Source: Barnesiella merdipullorum
GTDB taxonomy: Bacteria > Bacteroidota > Bacteroidia > Bacteroidales > Barnesiellaceae
DNA: 64,000 nucleotides
Assembly: GCA_019116365.1 (NCBI GenBank)
Contig: DXBT01000036.1
Coordinates: 1 to 64,000, forward strand
Reading direction: 5' to 3'
The notes under the pieces were generated by a model. The model was not told where the DNA came from, ran no database searches, and saw only the letters and a list, made by a program, of their open reading frames with translations. A program made the translations under genes and the position numbers. Below, piece by piece: positions 1-8,748 of the stretch (positions within the stretch are counted from its first letter, which is position 1; the number at the start of each line of letters is the position of its first letter).

Positions 1-98
1 TAGAACAGGCTTGCGATTTCCCCGGTCGTCATCCACACTTCGGCGTCTGGCAGGACTACCGCCTTTCCTTCGATGGTTATGATGCCTCTCGTTTCCAT
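1..98 (-). CDS. Small accessory protein of a mobile element, partial (N-terminal 32 codons)
   Basis: The frame opens with ATG at 98 and runs off the left edge without a stop. It gives 32 residues beginning METRGIITIEG and ending in MTTGEIASLF. The ending resembles the first helix of a helix-turn-helix. It lies 28 bases upstream, on the transcribed strand, of nothing but the recombinase stop at 126, so it reads away from the integrase in the same direction. Small HTH-like genes often accompany tyrosine integrases in Bacteroidales mobile elements (family knowledge, from memory). The function is inferred; only the reading frame and the neighbour are seen. Confidence 0.55.
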   Translation of the reverse strand, partial: METRGIITIEGKAVVLPDAEVWMTTGEIASLF

Positions 99-125
99 GC
101 TTCTTTTCGTTTTCAGGTTCAACTT

Positions 126-1361
126 CTAAATGGCTTGGCAGATGAATTGTTCCATCGAGGCGAGCTTTTGTGAGAGCTGTTCCATGTCCCGGCTCATCTT
201 CTCAGCCGTGATTTTCGCATAGATTTGGGTCGAACGGATGCTTGTATGCCCCATCAGTTTCGACAGTGTTTCAATGGGTACGCCGTTGGAAAGACATATT
301 GTCGTGGCATAGCTATGGCGGCTTTGGTGCCACGTCACGTTTTTGTTTATCCCGCATTGTTTGGCTACCTGTTTGATGCCGTATTTACAGATGTTATAGC
401 ATGGGACAGGCAGCAGTTTGCCGTCCTTGGAAACGCCTTTGTATTTGTCGATGATGTGCTTCGCCACATCCAGCAGGCGGATGTTCGTTTCCACTCCCGT
501 TTTCTGGCGGCTCGTCTTTATCCACAGATGCCCGTCGAAGGAAACTTGCAGGTTCTCTTCCGTGAGGTTCGCCATGTCACGCCAGCTCAAACCGGTGAAG
601 CAGCAGAAGATGAAGAGGTCGCGTATCAGTTCATAGTTCTTCCTCTTGAACGTGCAGTTTATCATCTGCGTGATTTCCTCTTTCGTCAGGTAGCCGCGTT
701 TCGTTTCCTCCTTCGTGATGTGGTAGGCATAGAACGGGTCGCGCTGCAACCAGCCGTTGTTGATGGCGGTGAAGATGATGCTCCGGAAAGGCATCATGTA
801 CGACCACACGGTGTTGGTGCAATGCCCTTTCTCCACGCGGAGGAACAGCTCGAAGTCCGTGATGAAGGCGGGCGCAAGCTCTTTCAGGGCGATGTCTTCC
901 ACCTTGTACCGGGTTTTGATGAACTCCGACAGGTGCTTGTAAACCACGCAGTATTTCCAATAGCTGCGTTGGCTCTTCATCTTGCCCACTAATTTGGCAT
1001 AGTCCTCGTTGTGCTGCCGGAATACGGCAAGCAGCGTCTTGTGGTTCATGCCCATGCCGAGGTATTCGTTGCGTACCTTCTCCGCCGTGACATAAGTGTC
1101 ACGGTCGAACACGTCCTGATAGGCCTTGTTCACACCCACGCGGATTTTGTCCAGCATACGGTTGCCTTCCAGAGCCACGTTGCTCCTTCCGGTCAGCCGT
1201 CCGGTTTCCACGCTCCACATCTTTTCCTCCACGTCCAGCTTGCAACTGAACTGTGCGATTTTCCCGTTCACCGTGATACGGCACATGACCGGTATCAGCC
1301 CGTTCTTCTTCGGCGCGTTGCGCTTGAGGTAAAATAAAATCTTGAATGTCGCTCTACTCAT
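126..1361 (-). CDS. Tyrosine site-specific recombinase (Bacteroidales mobile-element integrase)
   Basis: This 411-residue protein has the layout of Bacteroidales integrases. An N-terminal arm-type DNA-binding region (about residues 5-90, starting FKILFYLKRNAPKKNG) is followed by a SAM-like core-binding domain (about 105-205) and a C-terminal catalytic domain. The catalytic residues can be seen: Arg in GLSWRDMA, the HxxR box in WHQSRHSYA, His in LMGHTSIRS and the nucleophilic Tyr in TQIYAKIT. The length is normal and the gene is intact. It would catalyse integration and excision of an element that extends left beyond the window. The next gene to the right (1770) is chromosomal, so the element boundary should lie between about 1361 and 1660. 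Confidence 0.93.
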   Translation of the reverse strand: MSRATFKILFYLKRNAPKKNGLIPVMCRITVNGKIAQFSCKLDVEEKMWSVETGRLTGRSNVALEGNRMLDKIRVGVNKAYQDVFDRDTYVTAEKVRNEYLGMGMNHKTLLAVFRQHNEDYAKLVGKMKSQRSYWKYCVVYKHLSEFIKTRYKVEDIALKELAPAFITDFELFLRVEKGHCTNTVWSYMMPFRSIIFTAINNGWLQRDPFYAYHITKEETKRGYLTKEEITQMINCTFKRKNYELIRDLFIFCCFTGLSWRDMANLTEENLQVSFDGHLWIKTSRQKTGVETNIRLLDVAKHIIDKYKGVSKDGKLLPVPCYNICKYGIKQVAKQCGINKNVTWHQSRHSYATTICLSNGVPIETLSKLMGHTSIRSTQIYAKITAEKMSRDMEQLSQKLASMEQFICQAI

Positions 1362-1532
1362 AGTTCCTACTTTTTTATGGTTGCAAAATTACCTTGTGTA
1401 GAGCTGTTTGCCTGTATGTAAACCGCAGCAGACCAACGCAATCGAATCTGCCGCAAGACTTTTTCATCCCGAACCTTGTCAACTGCCTGTATAATTGCAG
1501 TTCTTGCCATGTTTTGCCGGGCTTTTCCATTC

Positions 1533-1570
1533 CGTTACCCGTTCCGATTTCAGGTAACGAGCTGGTAACG
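1533..1570. repeat. Heptamer repeats beside the integrase, candidate arm-type or attachment region
   Basis: The gap 1362-1668 has no convincing gene. It contains GGTAACG twice in direct orientation (1553-1559 and 1564-1570, start-to-start 11 bp, about one helical turn) and once inverted as CGTTACC (1533-1539). Short repeats with helical phasing near an integrase are typical of arm-type integrase or excisionase sites. No flanking copy is available in the window, so the attachment core cannot be defined. Confidence 0.3.
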
Positions 1571-1668
1571 CAATTACGGTTCAAGTTGGCTTTTTCCCGG
1601 TTTCAGTTGGCACTCACTCAAATCGCCAAAATCCCATAAATCATTAACTTTCAATCATATTTCCGTGA

Positions 1669-1703
1669 TTTGCTCAGTATCTCACTTTTTTGTATTATCT
1701 TTG
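1669..1703 (+). promoter_or_regulatory. Promoter of the PspC-uvrB operon
   Basis: A -7 box TATCTTTG (1696-1703) matches TAnnTTTG. A TTTG at 1669-1672 lies 23 bases upstream, slightly longer than the usual 19-21. Transcription would start near 1710. It marks the return to chromosomal sequence after the mobile element. Confidence 0.5.
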
Positions 1704-1718
1704 CCCTAAATTGCGAAA

Positions 1719-1745
1719 ACAGGTGGCCGTTGAAATGCCGCCTGT
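1719..1745 (+). other. 5'-UTR hairpin upstream of the PspC gene
   Basis: ACAGGTGGC (1719-1727) pairs with GCCGCCTGT (1737-1745) over 9 bp with one G-U pair and a 9-base loop, close to the predicted transcript start. There is no U-run, so it is not a terminator. A stabilising 5' structure is possible; no known riboswitch is recognised. Confidence 0.3.
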
Positions 1746-1769
1746 TGATGGCTTAGCTTAAAAAGTATT

Positions 1770-1955
1770 ATGAACAAGCGACTCACTCGACCTCGATACA
1801 ACCGCATGATAGGCGGTGTATGTGCCGGTATAGGTGAATATCTGGACCTGGACCCCACCGTGGTGCGCATCATTTATGTGCTGCTGTCGATTGGAACCGT
1901 CGGCACAGCGGTGGTGGTATATTTTATCCTCTGCTTGATTATTCCCGAGTCTTAA
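1770..1955 (+). CDS. PspC-domain small membrane protein
   Basis: This 61-residue protein is essentially one PspC domain. A basic N-terminus (MNKRLTRPRYNRMIGGVCAG) is followed by the family's LDLDPTVVRIIYV motif and one hydrophobic segment at about residues 33-58. PspC domains sit in the inner membrane and in other bacteria take part in envelope-stress responses. Single-domain forms are common in Bacteroidales and their role is not established. The gene is the first of a tight plus-strand operon; only 13 bases separate it from uvrB. The start at 1770 fits the domain and follows an AT-rich leader. Confidence 0.85.
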   Translation: MNKRLTRPRYNRMIGGVCAGIGEYLDLDPTVVRIIYVLLSIGTVGTAVVVYFILCLIIPES

Positions 1956-1968
1956 CGAAACGATTGTC

Positions 1969-4065
1969 ATGGATTTCAAACTCATTTCACCCTACCGTCC
2001 CACGGGCGACCAACCCGAGGCCATTGACGAACTGAGCCGGGGTGTGCTCGACGGCACTCCGTACCAGACGTTGCTGGGCGTGACGGGCTCGGGTAAGACG
2101 TTCACCATGGCCAACGTTATCGAACGGGTACAGAAACCTACCCTCATCCTGAGTCACAACAAGACCCTGGCGGCCCAGCTCTACAACGAGTTCAAAGGGT
2201 TCTTCCCCGAGAACGCGGTCGAATACTTTGTATCTTACTACGACTACTATCAACCCGAGGCGTATATCCCCTCGACCGATACCTATATAGAAAAAGACCT
2301 TGCCATCAACGAGGAGATAGATCGCCTGCGGCTCTCCACGACCTCGGCCCTGCTGTCGGGGCGCAAGGATGTGATTGTGGTCTCGTCTGTGTCGTGCCTG
2401 TATGGCATCGGCAACCCCGAGGATTTCCACAGCAACGTCATCGAGGTGAAGGTGGGCGACAACATCGGACGCAACCGTCTGCTGCGCCACCTGGTCGATT
2501 CGCTCTACTCGCGCAACGAGGTGGAGTTGAACCGGGGTAACTTCAGGGTGAAGGGCGACACGGTCGATATCTACCTGGCCTACGACGACACGATTGTACG
2601 CGTCGAATTCTGGGGCGAGGAGATCGAGTCGATTCGTACCATCGACCCGGCTACGGGTAGCAGCACGGGCACGTTCGACACTTACAAGATTTTCCCGGCC
2701 AACCTCTTTGTCACAACCAAAGAGCGTATCGACAAGGCCATCGGCGAAATTGAAATCGACCTGGGCAAACAGGTGGAGTTTTTCAAATCGATCGGGAAGA
2801 ACCTCGAGGCCAAACGCCTCTATGAACGGGTGACCTACGACGTGGAGATGATTCGCGAGATAGGCCATTGCTCGGGTATCGAGAACTACTCGCGCTACTT
2901 CGACGGTCGCGAGGCGGGTACCCGCCCCTTCTGTCTGCTCGACTATTTCCCCAAAGACTTCCTCACCATCATCGACGAGAGCCACGTGACCGTGCCACAA
3001 ATCAGAGCCATGTATGGGGGCGACCGCTCGCGCAAGATGAATCTGGTGGAGTATGGTTTCCGCCTGCCGGCAGCCGTGGACAATCGTCCGCTCAAGTTCG
3101 ACGAGTTTGAGAGTCTGGCACGCCAGATTATCTATGTGAGTGCCACGCCGGCCGACTATGAACTCGAGAAGAGCGAGGGGGTCGTGGTCGAACAGGTGAT
3201 TCGACCCACAGGTCTGCTCGACCCCGTAATCGAGGTACGGCCCAGCCTCAACCAGATAGACGACCTGCTCGAGGAGATTCAGTTGCGCATCGAACGCGAC
3301 GAACGGGTACTGGTGACCACCCTGACCAAACGCATGGCCGAGGAGCTGAACAGCTACCTGACCAAACTCGATATCCACTGCAACTACATACACTCCGATG
3401 TCGATACCCTCGACCGCATCAAGATTCTCGACGACCTGCGGGCCGGCGTTTACGATGTGCTCATCGGGGTGAACCTGCTGCGCGAAGGTCTCGACCTGCC
3501 CGAGGTATCGCTCGTGGCCATACTCGATGCCGACAAGGAGGGATTCCTGCGGTCGCACCGGTCACTCACCCAAACGGTGGGTCGGGCCGCCCGAAATCTC
3601 AACGGTCGAGTCATCATGTATGCCGACCGCATTACCGAGAGCATGCAGAAGACCATCGACGAGACCAACCGCCGACGGGAGAAGCAGTTGGCTTACAACG
3701 AGGCCAACCACATCACCCCCAAGGCGATACAGAAAGCCAAGAGCTCGTCGCTGCTCGGGGCCACCGCCGAAGCCAAGCCACAGGCTCAACCGCAACCGGG
3801 AAAACCCTCGAAGGCGGTCAAACCGAGCCAACCCGCAAAGGCATACAGCGACGAGTATCTCGAACATGTCGATGTGGCGGCCGACCCCGTGGTGAAGTAC
3901 ATGAACCGCGATCAACTGCAAAAGTCCATCGAGCGCACTCGCCGACAGATGGTCGAGGCGGCCAAGAAGATGGAGTTTATCGAGGCGGCCCAGTATCGCG
4001 ACGAACTGATAAAACTGGAAGATTTACTGCAACAGCAGACAGCGGCCGACAAGCCTACTGCCTGA
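1969..4065 (+). CDS. uvrB: UvrB, excinuclease ABC subunit B
   Basis: At 698 residues this is a full-length UvrB. It is the damage-verifying helicase-like subunit of nucleotide excision repair, which loads with UvrA and then recruits UvrC. Walker A is GVTGSGKT at residues 37-44. The beta-hairpin that clamps DNA is the aromatic YYDYYQPEAYIP. DESH is the Walker B box. SATPADYE and the helicase motif VGRAARN follow. The C-terminus carries a UVR domain (about residues 645-685) that contacts UvrC, after a Gln/Pro/Lys-rich linker of about 40 residues that looks flexible. It is co-transcribed with the PspC gene upstream and a radical SAM gene 24 bases downstream. Confidence 0.98.
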   Translation: MDFKLISPYRPTGDQPEAIDELSRGVLDGTPYQTLLGVTGSGKTFTMANVIERVQKPTLILSHNKTLAAQLYNEFKGFFPENAVEYFVSYYDYYQPEAYIPSTDTYIEKDLAINEEIDRLRLSTTSALLSGRKDVIVVSSVSCLYGIGNPEDFHSNVIEVKVGDNIGRNRLLRHLVDSLYSRNEVELNRGNFRVKGDTVDIYLAYDDTIVRVEFWGEEIESIRTIDPATGSSTGTFDTYKIFPANLFVTTKERIDKAIGEIEIDLGKQVEFFKSIGKNLEAKRLYERVTYDVEMIREIGHCSGIENYSRYFDGREAGTRPFCLLDYFPKDFLTIIDESHVTVPQIRAMYGGDRSRKMNLVEYGFRLPAAVDNRPLKFDEFESLARQIIYVSATPADYELEKSEGVVVEQVIRPTGLLDPVIEVRPSLNQIDDLLEEIQLRIERDERVLVTTLTKRMAEELNSYLTKLDIHCNYIHSDVDTLDRIKILDDLRAGVYDVLIGVNLLREGLDLPEVSLVAILDADKEGFLRSHRSLTQTVGRAARNLNGRVIMYADRITESMQKTIDETNRRREKQLAYNEANHITPKAIQKAKSSSLLGATAEAKPQAQPQPGKPSKAVKPSQPAKAYSDEYLEHVDVAADPVVKYMNRDQLQKSIERTRRQMVEAAKKMEFIEAAQYRDELIKLEDLLQQQTAADKPTA

Positions 4066-4089
4066 TTACAAACCTATACCGTCACAGAG

Positions 4090-6003
4090 ATGAAAGAATA
4101 CCGATTGCAAGACTGGTTACCCACGACCCGCAAAGAGCTGGAGTTGCGAGGCTGGGATTATGTCGATGTGATTCTGTTCTCGGGCGATGCCTATGTCGAT
4201 CACCCCTCGTTCGGGGCGGCCGTCATCGGGCGCATACTCGAGGCCGAGGGGCTTCGCGTGGCCATCGTGCCCCAGCCCAACTGGCAGGACGACTTGCGCG
4301 ACTTCAAGAAATTGGGCACGCCCCGACTCTTCTTCGGCATCTCGGCCGGAGCCATGGACTCGATGGTCAACCACTACACGGCCAACAAGCGCATGCGCAG
4401 CGACGATGCCTACACCCCCAACGGACGACATGGCATGCGCCCCGACTATCCCACCGTGGTGTATAGCCGCATACTCAAGGAGCTGTTCCCCGATACACCG
4501 GTAATCATCGGCGGCATCGAGGCGTCGATGCGACGGCTCACCCACTACGACTACTGGCAGGACAAACTGTTGCCGGGCATCCTGGCCAACTGTCCCGCCG
4601 ACCTGCTCATCTATGGCATGGGCGAGCGGCCCATCGTCGAGATTGCCCGCCGGCTGCAACGGGGCGAAACCATCGACCAGCTCACCGACATACCACAGAC
4701 GGCTACCATACAACCGGCCTCGAAGGCGCCCGCTATCGTCGAGGACGAGCACAACATCGTGCTAGCCTCGCACGAGGAGTGTCTGCAACACAAGCGCAAG
4801 CAGGCCGAGAACTTCCGCCACATCGAGGAGGAGTCGAACAAATACCACGCCAAGCGGCTGTGGCAACAGGTGGGCAACCGGGTCATCGTGGTCAATCCGC
4901 CCTACCCGCCCATGACCGAGGCCGAGATAGATGCCTCGTTCGACCTGCCCTATACCCGCATGCCTCACCCGCGCTACAAGGGTAAGACCATACCGGCCTA
5001 CGAGATGATCAAGTTCTCGGTCAATCTGCACCGGGGCTGTTTTGGCGGTTGCGCCTTCTGCACCATCTCGGCCCATCAGGGCAAATTCATCGCCTCGCGT
5101 TCCAAGGAGTCTATCCTCAAAGAGGTGAAGCAAATCACGGCGATGCCCGATTTCAAAGGGTACCTGAGCGACCTGGGCGGCCCCTCGGCCAACATGTACC
5201 GCATGCACGGCCAGAACGAGGAGTTGTGCCACAAGTGCAAACGCCCTTCGTGCCTGGCCCCACAGATATGCCCCAACCTCAACGGCGACCACAGCGACCT
5301 GCTCGACATCTACCATGCCGTCGATGCCCTGCCGGGTATCAAGAAGTCGTTCATCGGCAGCGGCGTGCGCTACGACCTGTTGCTGCACCGCCACAAAAAC
5401 GACGAGCTGAACCGATGCACCCGCCGCTATACCGAGGAGTTGATTGCCCGACACGTATCGGGCCGGCTGAAGGTGGCTCCCGAGCACACCTCAGACCGCG
5501 TGCTGGCCATCATGCGCAAACCGTCGTTCACGCTCTTCGAGGAGTTCAAGCGCATCTTCGACCGCATCAACCGCGAGCAGGGACTCAATCAGCAGATTAT
5601 TCCCTACTTCATCTCGAGTCATCCGGGCTGTACCGAGGAGGATATGGCCGAACTGGCGGCTCTGACGAAGCACATGAACTTCAAGCTGGAGCAGGTACAG
5701 GATTTCACGCCTACCCCCATGACCCTCTCGACCGAAATCTACTACACCGGCATCCACCCCTACACGGGCGAGAAGGTGTTTACCGCCCGCAAACCCGACG
5801 AGAAACTCAACCAGCGCAAATACTTCTTCTGGTATCTGCCCGAGAAACGCGACGATATACAAAGCTCGCTCAGGCGCATGCACCGCTACGACCTGCTCGA
5901 GAAACTCTATGGCAATGTGCCGTGGCGCAAGCCGGCCCGCATCGTGGGCGAACACAAACCGCCCCGACCCGAAAAAGGCAAGAGAAACAAGAACAATCTA
6001 TAA
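4090..6003 (+). CDS. YgiQ-family radical SAM protein
   Basis: The 637-residue protein has the three parts of the YgiQ family: an N-terminal region (about 1-290), a radical SAM core with the CxxxCxxC cluster in CFGGCAFC (about residues 317-324), and a C-terminal DUF3362-type extension. A second cysteine set (CHKCKRPSC ... CPNLN) follows the core, as in other family members. It should bind a [4Fe-4S] cluster and S-adenosylmethionine in the cytosol. The substrate of YgiQ proteins is not established, so none is proposed. It lies 24 bases after uvrB and 10 bases before an S9 peptidase gene. The tail is basic (EKGKRNKNN). Confidence 0.92.
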   Translation: MKEYRLQDWLPTTRKELELRGWDYVDVILFSGDAYVDHPSFGAAVIGRILEAEGLRVAIVPQPNWQDDLRDFKKLGTPRLFFGISAGAMDSMVNHYTANKRMRSDDAYTPNGRHGMRPDYPTVVYSRILKELFPDTPVIIGGIEASMRRLTHYDYWQDKLLPGILANCPADLLIYGMGERPIVEIARRLQRGETIDQLTDIPQTATIQPASKAPAIVEDEHNIVLASHEECLQHKRKQAENFRHIEEESNKYHAKRLWQQVGNRVIVVNPPYPPMTEAEIDASFDLPYTRMPHPRYKGKTIPAYEMIKFSVNLHRGCFGGCAFCTISAHQGKFIASRSKESILKEVKQITAMPDFKGYLSDLGGPSANMYRMHGQNEELCHKCKRPSCLAPQICPNLNGDHSDLLDIYHAVDALPGIKKSFIGSGVRYDLLLHRHKNDELNRCTRRYTEELIARHVSGRLKVAPEHTSDRVLAIMRKPSFTLFEEFKRIFDRINREQGLNQQIIPYFISSHPGCTEEDMAELAALTKHMNFKLEQVQDFTPTPMTLSTEIYYTGIHPYTGEKVFTARKPDEKLNQRKYFFWYLPEKRDDIQSSLRRMHRYDLLEKLYGNVPWRKPARIVGEHKPPRPEKGKRNKNNL

Positions 6004-6013
6004 ACCATTATTT

Positions 6014-8128
6014 ATGAACAAATTAAATTGTATGATGATGGCAGGAGCTTTATTGGCAACAGCCTGTCAGCCGACCGGGAAAACCGGCGACATTATCGGC
6101 AAGCAGTCCGTAAAAGTCGAAAACGGAATCATGACTACCGAGGTGCTCATGGCTTTCGGCCGAGTGAGCGACCCCGTGGTTTCGCCCGACAAGAGCAAAA
6201 TTCTGTTTGGTGTCACCTACGAGAACCTCGAGCAGAACAAGAGCAACCGAGAGCTCTTCGTGATGGATATCGACGGACAGAACAAGAAACAGATTACCTG
6301 TACCCCCGAGTCGGAAGGTAACGCCGTGTGGATTAACGGCGGCAAACAGATTGCCTACCTCTCGGGCAAGAGCGGCGACTCGCAACTGTGGATCATGGAG
6401 GCCGACGGCAGCAACGCCCGGCAGATAAGCCACCACGAGAAGGGTATCAACGGATTTCTCTTCTCGCCCGACGAGAAACAGATTCTCTTTATCGGCAACG
6501 TGAAGTACAGCCAGAAGGCCTCGGACATCTACCCCGACCTCGACAAGGCTACCGGCCGTGTGATCGACGACCTCATGTATAAACACTGGGACGAGTGGGT
6601 CGAGGAGATTCCGCATCCCTACATCGCCTCGTTCGACGGCAAGGAACTGTCGGGCATCACCGACATCATGGAGGGCGAGCCCTACGAGTCGCCCATGAAA
6701 CCCTTCGGCGGCATCGAGTCGTTTGCCTGGACTCCCGACAGCAAGGCCGTAGCCTATACCAGCCGCAAGAAAACCGGTCTGGAGTATTCGATTTCGACCA
6801 ACTCCGACATCTACCTCTACGACCTGGCCACCAAGCAGACCCGCAACCTCACCGAGGGCATGATGGGCTACGACACCACGCCTGCCTTCTCGCCCGACGG
6901 CAAATACCTGGCCTGGGGCAGCATGGAGCGCGACGGCTATGAGTCGGACAAGAACCGCCTCTTCATCATGAACATGGCTACCGGCGAGAAACAAGACCTC
7001 ACGGCCGACTTCGATTACAGCACCGACGAACTGGCCTGGGCCCCCGACGGACAGTCGCTCTTCATCCGCTCGGCCTACCAGGGCGAGATTCACATCTTCC
7101 GCGTGGGTCTCGACAAGAAAATCGAGCAGATTACCACCGGCTACTACGACTATGCTTCGCTGGCTCCCGTGAACGAGAGCTGCCTCATCGCTATGCGCCA
7201 CTCGCTGTCGCAACCCGACGAGATTTACAGCGTCAATCCCCAAACCAAAGAGGTGAAAGAACTCTCGTTCGAGAACAAGGAGATTCTCGACCAACTCACC
7301 ATGGGTAAGGTCGAGGAGCGTTGGATCACGACAACCGACAACAAGAAGATGCTCACCTGGATTGTCTATCCGCCCCACTTCGACCCCTCGAAGAAATATC
7401 CTGCCATTCTCTACTGCCAGGGTGGCCCGCAACAACCCGTCAGCCAGTTCTGGTCCTATCGCTGGAACCTGCAACTGATGGCAGCCAACGGCTACATCGT
7501 CATCGCCCCCAACCGTCGCGGCCTCTACGGCTTCGGTCAAGAGTGGCTCGAACAGATTAGCGGCGACTACGGCGGCCAGAACATGAAAGACTACTTCAGC
7601 GCTACCGACGAGATGAAGAAAGAACCCTATGTCGATGGCGACCACATGGGAGCCGTGGGTGCCAGCTATGGCGGCTTCTCGGTATATTGGCTGGCCGGTC
7701 ATCACCAAAAACGGTTCAAAGCCTTCATTGCCCACGCCGGTATCTTCAACCTCGAGCAACAGTATGTCGAGACCGAGGAGATGTGGTTTGCCAACTGGGA
7801 TATGGGTGGTGCTCCCTGGGACAAGAACAACGCTACGGCTCAACGCACGTTTGCTACCTCGCCCCACAAATTTGTAGATCAATGGGATACCCCTATCCTC
7901 ATCACTCACGGAGAGTATGACTTCCGCATCCTCGCCTCGCAAGGCATGTCGGCCTTCAATGCCGCCAAGCTGCGTGGCATACCGGCCGAGATGCTCATCT
8001 TCCCCGACGAGAACCACTGGATTTTGAAACCCCAGAACGGCGTGCTGTGGCAACGGATCTTCTTCCGTTGGCTCGACCGCTGGCTGAAACCTCAGACTCA
8101 AACCGAGAACCCGGAACCGACGAAATGA
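6014..8128 (+). CDS. S9-family prolyl oligopeptidase / dipeptidyl aminopeptidase lipoprotein
   Basis: I start the gene at 6014 (MNKLNCMMMAGALLATAC), 10 bases after the ygiQ-like stop. This gives a 704-residue protein with a lipoprotein signal and lipobox cysteine at residue 18. Earlier in-frame ATGs lie inside the upstream gene. The N-terminal half is a WD40-like/TolB-type beta-propeller with repeated SPD and TPD turns. The C-terminal third is an alpha/beta hydrolase with the triad Ser551 (GASYGG), Asp636 (GEYDFRI) and His668 (DENHWIL). Such enzymes release dipeptides or acyl-aminoacids from oligopeptides, here from an envelope membrane. The stop overlaps the next start in ATGA. Confidence 0.93.
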   Translation: MNKLNCMMMAGALLATACQPTGKTGDIIGKQSVKVENGIMTTEVLMAFGRVSDPVVSPDKSKILFGVTYENLEQNKSNRELFVMDIDGQNKKQITCTPESEGNAVWINGGKQIAYLSGKSGDSQLWIMEADGSNARQISHHEKGINGFLFSPDEKQILFIGNVKYSQKASDIYPDLDKATGRVIDDLMYKHWDEWVEEIPHPYIASFDGKELSGITDIMEGEPYESPMKPFGGIESFAWTPDSKAVAYTSRKKTGLEYSISTNSDIYLYDLATKQTRNLTEGMMGYDTTPAFSPDGKYLAWGSMERDGYESDKNRLFIMNMATGEKQDLTADFDYSTDELAWAPDGQSLFIRSAYQGEIHIFRVGLDKKIEQITTGYYDYASLAPVNESCLIAMRHSLSQPDEIYSVNPQTKEVKELSFENKEILDQLTMGKVEERWITTTDNKKMLTWIVYPPHFDPSKKYPAILYCQGGPQQPVSQFWSYRWNLQLMAANGYIVIAPNRRGLYGFGQEWLEQISGDYGGQNMKDYFSATDEMKKEPYVDGDHMGAVGASYGGFSVYWLAGHHQKRFKAFIAHAGIFNLEQQYVETEEMWFANWDMGGAPWDKNNATAQRTFATSPHKFVDQWDTPILITHGEYDFRILASQGMSAFNAAKLRGIPAEMLIFPDENHWILKPQNGVLWQRIFFRWLDRWLKPQTQTENPEPTK

Positions 8129-8745
8129 TCGAGTTTGACAATCTCACCTTTATTTATGACAACAAGCCCTTGATGCAACACTTCACGTGTTGCATCGCCC
8201 GGGGCGAGAAAGCGGTGCTTTACGGCCCTTCGGGGCACGGTAAAAGCACCCTTCTTGCTTCGGTACCCGGCTTTGTCTTGCCCGACGAGGGTACCATCCG
8301 CATCGATGGTCGCACGCTCGACGCCACCACCGTGCAACAGGTGCGACGTCGCACGGCCTGGTTGCCTCAGGAGTTTACCCTCCCCTACGACACGATACAA
8401 GAACTGATCGAAGCCCCCTTCAGGCTGCGGGCCAACCAGTCACAGAAACCCACACGGGCTACCGTCATGGAACACTTCGACCGGCTGGGACTGGAACCCG
8501 AGCTGTATGACAAACGCTCTATCGAGATATCGGGCGGCCAGCGACAACGTATCATGCTCATGATTGCCGCCCTGCTCCACAAAGAGATCGTGTTGCTCGA
8601 CGAGCCTACCTCGGCTCTCGACCCCGACTCCATCACCCGGGTAATCGACTACATTCGTTCGCTGCACGAGGCTACCGTGCTGATGGTCTCGCATGACGCC
8701 CGTTTCATCGACTCGTTTGACCGAAAGATTTATATCGGAGACTGA
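8125..8745 (+). CDS. ABC transporter ATP-binding protein, FetA/YbbL-like
   Basis: The start at 8125 overlaps the previous stop (ATGA) and gives a compact 206-residue ATPase. An earlier in-frame ATG at 8047 would sit within the peptidase. Walker A is GPSGHGKS (residues 34-41), the signature is ISGGQRQR, Walker B is IVLLDEPTS and the switch His is in MVSHDARF. It pairs with the permease starting 3 bases downstream. In E. coli this pair (FetA-FetB) is linked to iron export and oxidative stress. The same role here is inferred from the partner family. Confidence 0.9.
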   Translation: MIEFDNLTFIYDNKPLMQHFTCCIARGEKAVLYGPSGHGKSTLLASVPGFVLPDEGTIRIDGRTLDATTVQQVRRRTAWLPQEFTLPYDTIQELIEAPFRLRANQSQKPTRATVMEHFDRLGLEPELYDKRSIEISGGQRQRIMLMIAALLHKEIVLLDEPTSALDPDSITRVIDYIRSLHEATVLMVSHDARFIDSFDRKIYIGD

Positions 8746-8748
8746 ATT

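Noticed and set aside
1987..3558. 523-codon open frame antisense to uvrB, and similarly long antisense frames at 6050-8101 and 41444-43915.
   Set aside because: Each is the shadow of a well-recognised gene on the other strand. They show no recognisable domains and no promoter; long antisense frames are common in GC-rich coding DNA.
5909..6013. 35-residue N-terminal extension of the S9 peptidase.
   Set aside because: It overlaps the radical SAM gene and hides the lipoprotein signal that begins at 6014.
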